Positions 5,809-11,740 of a stretch of DNA of 11,740 nt are shown one piece after another (positions within the stretch are counted from its first letter, which is position 1; every line of letters begins with the position of its first letter). The translations under genes were made by a program, and so were the position numbers. The notes beneath the pieces are model-generated. The model was not told where the DNA came from. It ran no database searches and saw only the letters and a list, made by a program, of their open reading frames with translations. The DNA lies in assembly GCA_903835325.1 (NCBI GenBank), contig CAILMU010000008.1:1-11740 (forward strand), read 5' to 3'. Source of the stretch: an uncultured Microcaldota archaeon (GTDB taxonomy: Archaea > Micrarchaeota > Micrarchaeia > Anstonellales > Bilamarchaeaceae).

Positions 5809-7824
5809 ATGGGGGGTTCGCATCATTTTTTCGACCGCTTATCACCGGACCGCAGCCGCATCGCTCCACCCCAGCATGAGATGATGAAGCAGCGCGCTAC
5901 GATCCAATCCATCCAGTCTTTCGCGAATGAGCGGCCGGCAAGCAGGCTGTCGTTTTCACATCAACTGCTAGAATTCTCCATAGATGTCGGAGACAGGACT
6001 TTCAAGACAATGATGAGGGAGGGCAGTTCCTTCGATTCCATCCTGCGCCAGGTCGTGCGGGAGAACAAGGGCTATCTGCTCGAGATAGATTACCCCGGGC
6101 TCGGGAAAGAGACTGTCGGAATCAAAATCGGCGATGTTTTCCTGATAGATGGGGATCCATCCAAGGTCGCGAAAGCGGATTTCTCGAAATTCGATGACCC
6201 TGCGCGCACGCAGGCCGAAGCCCTGGCAGCATCCATGGGGTGCCTGGGGAAGGGCGGGGTGCATGGCTGGGCAGACGAGAACGGCATCCCGATTGCTGTT
6301 TCGCAAGACGGAAAGATAGTGTTCCTGAATTTCAAGGAGATGAAAGGCGACAAGGCCCTGAAGAGATTCAAGCTGTCGAACGAACCCTCGACTTTCGATC
6401 CGTTGACTGTCGACACGCTCCAGAACGGGAAAAAAGAGAATCAATCCATGGCAGACGAGCTTTTCAAGAAACGTTCCGGCGGCGGAGGCCATGCTGGCGA
6501 GCGCGACAAGGATGTCACGCTCGAGAACGCGGTCGTCATGATATTCGACAAGAATGATGGCAGCCTCCTATCTCCTGAAGATTTCGCATCCAAGATAAGG
6601 CAGCAAGGCTTCGCGGCCCCGCAGATAAGCCTCCCGAACATGACGAGCGTAGGCCTCGCGATAGATACCAAGAACGGCATCATCGCCCTGCCCATGGATG
6701 GCTCGCTGGCGAGGATACCCTATATGTTCGTCCGGATGTTCGATGCAGGCATGAAGGAGTTCCTTGATTCCCGCTCAGAGACCGCCAGGCGCACGCAAGA
6801 CCCGAAGGAATGGGCGTTCAAGGATGTGATAGCGAGGAAAGTCAATGGCTGCTTCGACCAGATTTCATTCGTCAACCAGCAGAACGAGCCGCAACAGAAA
6901 ACAACCCCGATAGAATCCGAACAGCGGCAACCCCCAAAGAAAATCGTCTCTGGCCATTCGAAAGGAAGCGCGAACCCCTCCGTTATCGCGCCAGTTTCTA
7001 AGAGGCCGATTCAAACTGATTCGAAACATGGAATGGAAGAAGAAACCAGGAAGCGCTTCAAAGCAGGCATTGCACCGAATCCATCCAATCCGCTTATCCA
7101 GAATATCAAGACGAAAACAAATCCATCGCTTCGTCCTATTGCAGGCCGGTCCGGAGCGCTCGAATCGCTATCCGAAGGATCGGTGCGCATGAATCCGCGG
7201 AACAAAAACACAGTTCGCCAAAAGAAGGAGCGCTCCTTTTCCGATAACAATGCAAAGAAAAAAACCAAACCGGCTCTAGATAAGAAATCAGCAGCAAAGC
7301 GGAAACCTAAACACGCATCCATTTGCGAATCAAGGAGCGGGAGCAGGAAAAAAGCCAAAGGACCGCCTTCCTTATCGCATCAATCCGGGAAAGCGAAAGC
7401 CCGGCGGAACAATCATCCGAATCCGATATCCTCACTGAACACCTCAACGAACAAAAAACATGGCGTCCGTAAGGATGCCCGGGTGAAATCCCAAATCGCA
7501 AATACCAGGGTCCAAGAAAAGCAAAAAAGCACGAGGAAGAATCACGCTGCCAATTTATCGAAAAATGATAAGAATCCTATCGCGAAAGCGGCAAAGCGGG
7601 GATTCCTGCAGGCCGCTCTTCCGAAGCGCTCGCAGAACCTATCCGAATCGAAGCGAATCATAAGCAGGAAGCAAAAACCGATTTATGATGCGAAAAAACC
7701 ATCCTCTTTTGCAGTAAGAAACGGGCTTCGCGCACGCGGCGCCCTCAGGAACCGTCTTCTTCTGGACAGTATCTTCGCTCCGCTAGAGCGACCGAAAAGG
7801 AGAAGGAAAAAAAGATTGTTCTAG
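5809..7824 (+). CDS. Unknown protein with long basic low-complexity tail
   Basis: The protein has 671 residues and I do not recognise its family. It begins 18 bases after thrS with no TATA box in the gap, so co-transcription is likely. A weak AAGGA (about 5793-5797) precedes the ATG at 5809; the Met cluster at residues 24-26 is an alternative start. Residues about 40-345 look folded, with mixed strands and helices: a first part around ENKGYLLEIDYPGLG to KIGDVFLIDGDP and VFLNFKEMKG, then a Gly-rich hinge near H228, then a second part from about 239 (ENAVVMIFDKNDG to LARIPYMFVRMFDAG). From about residue 355 to the end it is low-complexity, rich in Lys, Arg, Ser, Asn and Pro, ending RPKRRRKKRLF. 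There is no signal peptide or membrane segment. Inferred: the tail binds nucleic acid, for example DNA, rRNA or tRNA; the N-terminal role is open. The frame is uninterrupted, with no sign of decay. Confidence 0.75.
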   Translation: MGGSHHFFDRLSPDRSRIAPPQHEMMKQRATIQSIQSFANERPASRLSFSHQLLEFSIDVGDRTFKTMMREGSSFDSILRQVVRENKGYLLEIDYPGLGKETVGIKIGDVFLIDGDPSKVAKADFSKFDDPARTQAEALAASMGCLGKGGVHGWADENGIPIAVSQDGKIVFLNFKEMKGDKALKRFKLSNEPSTFDPLTVDTLQNGKKENQSMADELFKKRSGGGGHAGERDKDVTLENAVVMIFDKNDGSLLSPEDFASKIRQQGFAAPQISLPNMTSVGLAIDTKNGIIALPMDGSLARIPYMFVRMFDAGMKEFLDSRSETARRTQDPKEWAFKDVIARKVNGCFDQISFVNQQNEPQQKTTPIESEQRQPPKKIVSGHSKGSANPSVIAPVSKRPIQTDSKHGMEEETRKRFKAGIAPNPSNPLIQNIKTKTNPSLRPIAGRSGALESLSEGSVRMNPRNKNTVRQKKERSFSDNNAKKKTKPALDKKSAAKRKPKHASICESRSGSRKKAKGPPSLSHQSGKAKARRNNHPNPISSLNTSTNKKHGVRKDARVKSQIANTRVQEKQKSTRKNHAANLSKNDKNPIAKAAKRGFLQAALPKRSQNLSESKRIISRKQKPIYDAKKPSSFAVRNGLRARGALRNRLLLDSIFAPLERPKRRRKKRLF

Positions 7825-7852
7825 TTTTGGTTAGCTGTCCAATGCTTCCCAA

Positions 7853-9019
7853 TCACACCTTGAACAGCCACGGCAGGAAGTTCAATGCGAAGAAGAACAG
7901 CGTGATGTACATGAGCGCATTCACCACCGTCTTGTTCTTGACATTGATGTCCAGCAGCCTGAAGCCGTCGAATAGAGGCAGGGGAAGCAAATTCACCGTC
8001 CCTACGATGAAATTGAGCGCGAAGGTGAGGCCTAAACTGACCATTATGAACTTGAGCGGCTGCGGAACCGGCGCGCTCGAGCCGTTCGTGAGGTCCTGGT
8101 AAGCGACAGCGATCGCCAGGAACAGCACGAAAGCGAAGATGCTGGTCAGCATATTGGCTGTAGCCCCGCCGACTAGCACGCGCGTCTGCTTCGCCTGCTC
8201 CACCCTCGCCAGCCTCCTCTCATCGGGTTCGATGAATGCGCCGACAGGAATTATGCCGAAGAGGACTATCCCAGAGGACAGGAGCGGAACCCTCGCCCTC
8301 CGCGTAAGTATCGCATGGGTGCCTTCATGAACGATCAGGACTATCGCCAAAGCGATGATGCCTTCGAACAGCGGAAGATTGACCCCTGGCAGGATGAACG
8401 TGCCTCCCGGGGCGGTATGCGAGATCGCGTTGGTGCCGAAGAATATCGAGCTTGCCAAGGCCGAGAAGATTATCCCGCCATAGAAGACGATTCCGGCGAC
8501 GACGAACAGGAACAATCCTCCGATAAGGAGGATAGCGCTGATCACAGCGAATCCGAGCCATGCGTTCCCACCCACGGACAGGGCCGTCTTATCCACGGTC
8601 CCCATCTTTATCATCTGTATGAGGAACGATGAAGCCGTGGGCCCGACCACCCATGCCAGGAACATGACCAATATGAGGCCGGCAATTATCGAGACCGGAG
8701 AGGTGTTCTTCTTCATCACGAACAGGCTGAGGAGCCCGTATGAGATTGTCACCCCCACATCGGCGAGCAGGTCGAAGATCTTGCCGTACCTGTCCGCGAT
8801 ATTCTCGATTATCCTGATGCCTTCCTTGCTTTTGATAAGCACCATGCCCATCTCGCTCGAGAATTTGTACCTGCGTATCATCAACTGGCTGACCGCGAGC
8901 ATCTCGATGAACACGAGCAGGAATTTAACAATGCCCGGGAGATCCGTCAGGTTGACTATCCCGTAAAAGACGGCCAATGCTATAGCTATAATAATTAGAA
9001 GTATCAACATGATTGACAT
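7853..9019 (-). CDS. Site-2-protease-like (M50) membrane metalloprotease
   Basis: The protein has 388 residues and many hydrophobic segments. Seen: the zinc-binding HExxH is H231-E232-G-T-H235 inside a membrane helix (ALAIVLIVHEGTHAIL). The second family signature appears as VNLLPLPLFDG with D351, where the usual form is N-x-x-P-x-P-x-L-D-G. A GGATANM segment matches the family's conserved G-x-x-x-N stretch ahead of it. There is no room for a PDZ domain between the two active-site helices. Known: these enzymes cut transmembrane substrates within the bilayer. The N-terminal 200 residues add about five or six extra membrane helices. The start could be ATG 9019 or ATG 9010; the shared TATA element favours a transcript starting near 9010, so both are possible. 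The substrate cannot be inferred. The gene is divergent from MBF1 and convergent with the basic-tail gene. Confidence 0.9.
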   Translation of the reverse strand: MSIMLILLIIIAIALAVFYGIVNLTDLPGIVKFLLVFIEMLAVSQLMIRRYKFSSEMGMVLIKSKEGIRIIENIADRYGKIFDLLADVGVTISYGLLSLFVMKKNTSPVSIIAGLILVMFLAWVVGPTASSFLIQMIKMGTVDKTALSVGGNAWLGFAVISAILLIGGLFLFVVAGIVFYGGIIFSALASSIFFGTNAISHTAPGGTFILPGVNLPLFEGIIALAIVLIVHEGTHAILTRRARVPLLSSGIVLFGIIPVGAFIEPDERRLARVEQAKQTRVLVGGATANMLTSIFAFVLFLAIAVAYQDLTNGSSAPVPQPLKFIMVSLGLTFALNFIVGTVNLLPLPLFDGFRLLDINVKNKTVVNALMYITLFFFALNFLPWLFKV

Positions 9020-9030
9020 ACAACAGCAGA

Positions 9031-9040
9031 TGTTTTTATA
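9031..9040. promoter_or_regulatory. Shared TATA element between M50 protease and MBF1 genes
   Basis: The only TATA-like sequence in the 42 bases between the divergent starts is TGTTTTTATA, read as TATAAAAACA on the minus strand. Its centre near 9036 lies about 26 bases from both the ATG at 9062 and the ATG at 9010. That would make both transcripts leaderless or nearly so. GGTG at 9052-9055 is an alternative ribosome-binding site for MBF1 if transcription starts earlier. Confidence 0.5.
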
Positions 9041-9061
9041 GCTATTGAGAAGGTGGGGCAG

Positions 9062-9541
9062 ATGAGCGAGCTTTTTTGCGATATATGCGGCAGGACGCCA
9101 GTGCGCGCGCAGATTCTCCTCGAAGGGGCCAAACTCATGGCCTGCGGTTCATGCGCAAGAGGCGGCAAGATACTCTATCGGCTGCATGAGGATGAAGAAG
9201 GGCCGATAGTGCAGACCCAGTCTGTTTCCACCCCTGGTTTCGATGCAGGGGAGGAGATTGTCGAGGATTGCGGCAAGATAATACGGGCGGCAAGAGACAG
9301 GATGGGCCTTCCGCTCTCGGTGATAGCCGAGCGAATAAGCGAGAGGGAGAGCTATCTCGCATCTATCGAGAACGGCCATGTCCACCCGTCGCTGGATGTG
9401 GCCAAGAAGCTCGAGAAAGAGCTGAAAGTGAAACTGATAGAGAAGGTCGCGCCATCGATCGCGGCATCGCCGGCAAGCGGCTCGAGGTTCTCCGCCCCAT
9501 TGCTGGGGGACACGATAACAAGGGAGAAAAAGAAGAAATAA
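9062..9541 (+). CDS. Multiprotein bridging factor 1 (zinc ribbon-HTH)
   Basis: The protein has 159 residues. Seen: an N-terminal zinc ribbon with C6-x2-C9 and C28-x2-C31, an acidic linker, and a Cro/C1-type helix-turn-helix domain at about 71-130 (GKIIRAARDRMGLPLSVIAE, then ESYLASIENGHVHPSLDVAKKLE). This matches archaeal MBF1 in order, length and spacing. Known: eukaryotic MBF1 bridges activators and TBP; the archaeal form associates with ribosomes and is implicated in translation or stress. I prefer the ATG at 9062 to the GTG at 9053 because the protein then opens SELFCDICG as in homologues. The C-terminal 25 residues are Ser/Ala-rich then Lys-rich. The gene is followed by fen1 with 23 bases between, so they probably form one transcript. 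Confidence 0.93.
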   Translation: MSELFCDICGRTPVRAQILLEGAKLMACGSCARGGKILYRLHEDEEGPIVQTQSVSTPGFDAGEEIVEDCGKIIRAARDRMGLPLSVIAERISERESYLASIENGHVHPSLDVAKKLEKELKVKLIEKVAPSIAASPASGSRFSAPLLGDTITREKKKK

Positions 9542-9564
9542 TGGCGATGTGCCCGGGGATAATT

Positions 9565-10608
9565 ATGGGTGTCGATCTAGGCGAACTGGCGCTCAAGCAT
9601 ACGATTCCGCTCGATTCCCTTTCCGGCAAGATAATCGCAATCGATTCCTACAACATCCTTTACCAGTTCCTCGCCTCCATCCGGCAGGAGGACGGCACGC
9701 CGCTCGCTGATTTCAAGGGGAATATCACCGCGCACCTATCCGGCCTCTTCTACCGCTCGGTCCGGCTCCTCGAGAACGGCATGCGCCCGGTCTTCGTGTT
9801 CGACGGACCTCCCAACCGGCTCAAGTACAAGACGCAACAGCAACGCTCGGAGATAAAGAAGAAGGCCGAGGTGCTCTGGAAAGAGGCGCTCGCCCAAGAG
9901 CGCTACACGGACGCCAAGAAATTCGCGCAGGCGACATCTCGCCTGACCCCGGAGATGGTCGCAGAGAGCAAGAAGCTTCTCGATGCCATGGGGCTTCCAG
10001 TCGTGCAGGCGAAAAGCGATGCTGAAGCGCAGGCCGCGATGATGGTGCAGAAGGGCCTTGCATACGCGACAGCATCCCAGGATTTCGATTCCATGCTTTT
10101 CGGTTCGCCCATCCTTGTGCGGAACCTTTCGATAACCGGGAGGAGGAAGGTCCCCCGGCAGGACAGGTACATCATGGTGGAGCCTGAGGAGATAAACCTT
10201 CAGGAGACGCTAACAAACCTCGGGATAACCCGGGAGAAACTCATTTTCATCGGACTCCTGATAGGGACTGATTTTAACGATGGCGTGAAGCGCGTGGGGC
10301 CCAAGACAGCCCTCAAGATAGTGAAAGAGAAGGAAATCAGCTCGCTCGATGACATCGTGAATTACGTGAAGGTGAAATACGATTACCAGTTCGAGGTCGA
10401 TGCCCAGGAGGTCGTGGACATCTTCCTGGACCCTCCTTACGCTGAGTTTCCGAAACTCGTCTGGAAGGATGCCGATCATGAGGCCATAAAGAAGATACTG
10501 GTGGACGAGCACGATTTCTCGGCAGAACGGATCGATACGACGCTGGAGAACCTGAAGAAGATAACGAAAGAGAAAAGCGCGCAGAGCCACCTGGACAAAT
10601 GGTTCTGA
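9565..10608 (+). CDS. fen: Flap endonuclease 1
   Basis: The protein has 347 residues. It is the structure-specific nuclease that removes 5' flaps during Okazaki-fragment maturation and base-excision repair. I chose the ATG at 9565 because the family opens MGV and the second-residue glycine matters for the active site; GGGGAT at 9554-9559 is a fair ribosome-binding site. An ATG at 9541 overlapping the MBF1 stop would add eight unrelated residues. Seen: D27 (in AIDSYNILYQF), D80 (VFDGPP), E154, D173, D175 (SQDFDS) and D236 (IGTDFNDG) are all present, at the same numbers as in Pyrococcus furiosus FEN-1. Position 152, normally Glu in SEGEAQAA, is Asp here (SDAEAQAA). A helix-hairpin-helix follows (VKRVGPKTALKIV). 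The C-terminus QSHLDKWF is a PIP box for PCNA. Confidence 0.97.
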   Translation: MGVDLGELALKHTIPLDSLSGKIIAIDSYNILYQFLASIRQEDGTPLADFKGNITAHLSGLFYRSVRLLENGMRPVFVFDGPPNRLKYKTQQQRSEIKKKAEVLWKEALAQERYTDAKKFAQATSRLTPEMVAESKKLLDAMGLPVVQAKSDAEAQAAMMVQKGLAYATASQDFDSMLFGSPILVRNLSITGRRKVPRQDRYIMVEPEEINLQETLTNLGITREKLIFIGLLIGTDFNDGVKRVGPKTALKIVKEKEISSLDDIVNYVKVKYDYQFEVDAQEVVDIFLDPPYAEFPKLVWKDADHEAIKKILVDEHDFSAERIDTTLENLKKITKEKSAQSHLDKWF

Positions 10609-10617
10609 ACGGATATG

Positions 10618-11220
10618 CTACTCGTCGAGCAGTTTGACCGTCTCGCCGCTGGCCCTTATCATCTTCTTCTCGACAAGGTCTATTATCGCTGAAGGCCCGC
10701 CGCGCTTCGTCCGCCCGCTGTCTAAACCCAGGACGACCTTGTCCAACAGGCTCGGGTCTATCTCGCCAAAATCGTCCGGCGGATGCGAGCCATGGAGATT
10801 CGCGCTCGTGCTGATTATCGGCTTCTCGAACATCCTGCAAAGGTTCCTGCAGAACTGATGGTCCGGTATCCTGACCCCCAGCTTTCCTGTCCCAGAAACA
10901 GGCAGCTGGTTCCGGCTCTTGACAATGAATGTGTACGGGCCGGGGAGGTACCTCTCGAGCACCATGTCCTCATAGAGCCCTGTATCGCAGTACTGGTCGA
11001 GCATCTCGAAATCAGAGACCATCACGGAAAGGGGCTTGTCGGGAAGGGAGCCTTTGATCCTGTGGATCTTGGCGACAACGTCCTTGGATGTGGCGTCCCC
11101 GCCTATCCCGTAGACGGTGTCGGTCGGGTATATGAAGACCCCTCCGCTCCTGATAACATCAAGGGCCAGGCTGAGCGCGTCATCGAAATCGTCCTCGCTC
11201 ATCTTCATTATCGTTGTCAT
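10618..11220 (-). CDS. YrdC/Sua5-family threonylcarbamoyl-AMP synthase
   Basis: The protein has 200 residues and is a stand-alone YrdC domain like TsaC, without the C-terminal Sua5 domain. It makes threonylcarbamoyl-AMP from threonine, bicarbonate and ATP, the first step of t6A modification at position 37 of ANN-decoding tRNAs. Seen: YPTDTVYGIGG at 31-41, a basic HRIKGSLPDKPLSVMV segment at 53-68, PGPYTF at 93-98, GVRIPDH at 115-121 and STSANLHG at 137-144, all hallmarks of the family in the right order. The start at 11220 has GGGGAG four bases upstream. The insertion SHPPDDFGEID after STSAN is typical. It converges with fen1 with only nine bases between stops, and lies 81 bases downstream of the LysRS gene on the same strand, with its own TATA-like box. 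Confidence 0.93.
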   Translation of the reverse strand: MTTIMKMSEDDFDDALSLALDVIRSGGVFIYPTDTVYGIGGDATSKDVVAKIHRIKGSLPDKPLSVMVSDFEMLDQYCDTGLYEDMVLERYLPGPYTFIVKSRNQLPVSGTGKLGVRIPDHQFCRNLCRMFEKPIISTSANLHGSHPPDDFGEIDPSLLDKVVLGLDSGRTKRGGPSAIIDLVEKKMIRASGETVKLLDE

Positions 11221-11262
11221 CCATCTCCCCTTGGTTCCGCATCCATCCTAAACCCATTAAAG

Positions 11263-11270
11263 GATAAAAA
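11263..11270 (-). promoter_or_regulatory. TATA-like box for the YrdC-family gene
   Basis: TTTTTATC on the minus strand is centred near 11266 and predicts a start near 11240, about 20 bases before the ATG at 11220. The leader carries the GGGGAG ribosome-binding site (11225-11230). The motif is imperfect, so readthrough from the LysRS gene is an alternative. Confidence 0.4.
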
Positions 11271-11301
11271 CTTTCTGTACGCGCCGTTTCATCCCGGCGA
11301 A

Positions 11302-11740
11302 TCATAGCCCGAGGTCTTTCTTCACCCGCTCCACGCCGAGGGCGAAAACCATCTTGCCCAGCCTCGGGCCCCTTTCCTTCCCGATGAGGATGCCATACAG
11401 CTCGGCGAAAAGCGCTCTCGGTTCGATGCCGTTCCCTTTCGCGAACTCGAAGACCGCATTGTGTATCGCGAGGGCGTCCATCTCGGTTTTCAGCGAAGCG
11501 AAAAACGCGGTCGTTCGCTCGCTCAGTTTTGTTTTATCGGGCTGGTACTTGAACTTGTAATCCTCCGGGATGAAATCCTTCGCTATCCACTGCTCGATAT
11601 ATGGGCGAAGATATGCGACGCCCAGCGGGTCGTTGCTCCTCTTCCCCGCTTCCTCCCAGCTCCCGTATAGCTGATAGAGGAGAAGCGCATCGAGGAAGGG
11701 GACGCTCCACATCATCTTATCGGTGCTCAGCGAGAACGCG
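11302..11740 (-). CDS. lysS: Class I lysyl-tRNA synthetase, C-terminal part
   Basis: Only the last 145 residues are in the window. The frame stays open to the right edge, so the Met at 11715 is internal. The visible part follows the catalytic core and belongs to the alpha-helical anticodon-binding cage. Recognisable stretches are LSTDKMMWSVPFLDALLLYQ, DPLGVAYLRPYIEQWI, and the family-typical ending FAELYGILIGKERGPRLGKM then VFALGVERVKKDLGL. Class I LysRS is the form used by most archaea and some bacteria; the ending LYxxLxGKxxGPRLG is its signature and differs from class II LysRS. The active-site motifs lie outside the window, so they cannot be checked. The gene probably precedes the YrdC-family gene in a loose operon. 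Confidence 0.82.
   Translation of the reverse strand, partial: AFSLSTDKMMWSVPFLDALLLYQLYGSWEEAGKRSNDPLGVAYLRPYIEQWIAKDFIPEDYKFKYQPDKTKLSERTTAFFASLKTEMDALAIHNAVFEFAKGNGIEPRALFAELYGILIGKERGPRLGKMVFALGVERVKKDLGL

Noticed and set aside
6469..6501. GGGGHAG in the 671-residue protein as a DHHA1-type nucleic-acid motif
   Set aside because: The flanking residues do not continue the DHHA1 pattern and no DHH domain precedes it; it looks like a flexible Gly-rich hinge.
9268..9564. N-terminal extension of FEN-1 through the MBF1 gene
   Set aside because: It is simply the open frame antiparallel in phase to MBF1 coding; FEN-1 homologues start at MGV, here base 9565.
11221..11301. tRNA or small RNA gene in the gap between LysRS and YrdC-family genes
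   Set aside because: The 81 bases contain no cloverleaf pairing or TPsiC-like box; a TATA-like box and ribosome-binding site explain the space.

Overview
The window looks like a piece of an archaeal chromosome, probably from a small-genome lineage of the DPANN type (Micrarchaeota or Diapherotrites-like); the phylum is a guess from gene content and style, not from a search. The archaeal call itself is firm. It rests on an archaeal-type threonyl-tRNA synthetase with its own editing domain, the C-terminus of a class I lysyl-tRNA synthetase, a FEN-1 nuclease with a PCNA-binding tail, an MBF1 with zinc ribbon plus helix-turn-helix, and TATA boxes about 26 bases upstream of likely transcription starts. 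Genes are tightly packed and no gene-free stretch exceeds about 150 bases. No tRNA, rRNA, insertion sequence or CRISPR array was seen.

Layout. 1-845: 3' part of a gene for a protein of 31-residue tandem helical repeats resembling mTERF (and, more distantly, TALE) repeats. 906-1477: a two-gene toxin-antitoxin operon (ribbon-helix-helix antitoxin, MazF/PemK toxin) with a clear TATA box. 1551-2618: two small orphan genes, an all-helical protein and a LAGLIDADG-fold protein that has lost both catalytic acidic residues. 2649-3767 (minus): a probable exported HEAT-repeat lipoprotein, divergent from thrS (3913-5790). Just 18 bases after thrS lies a 671-residue protein of unknown family with a very long basic, low-complexity tail. 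7853-9019 (minus): a site-2-protease-like membrane metalloprotease, divergent from MBF1 (9062-9541) over a 42-base shared promoter; MBF1 is followed closely by fen1 (9565-10608). Then, on the minus strand, come a YrdC/TsaC-type threonylcarbamoyl-AMP synthase (10618-11220) and, upstream of it, the end of a class I LysRS gene (11302-11740).

The right half is mostly information processing (tRNA charging, t6A modification, replication/repair nuclease, transcription coactivator). The left half is accessory: repeat proteins, a toxin-antitoxin pair and a domesticated endonuclease fold. The items most worth follow-up are the mTERF/TALE-like repeat protein, the thrS-linked protein with the basic tail, the catalytically dead LAGLIDADG protein, and the Glu-to-Asp change at a metal-binding residue of FEN-1.
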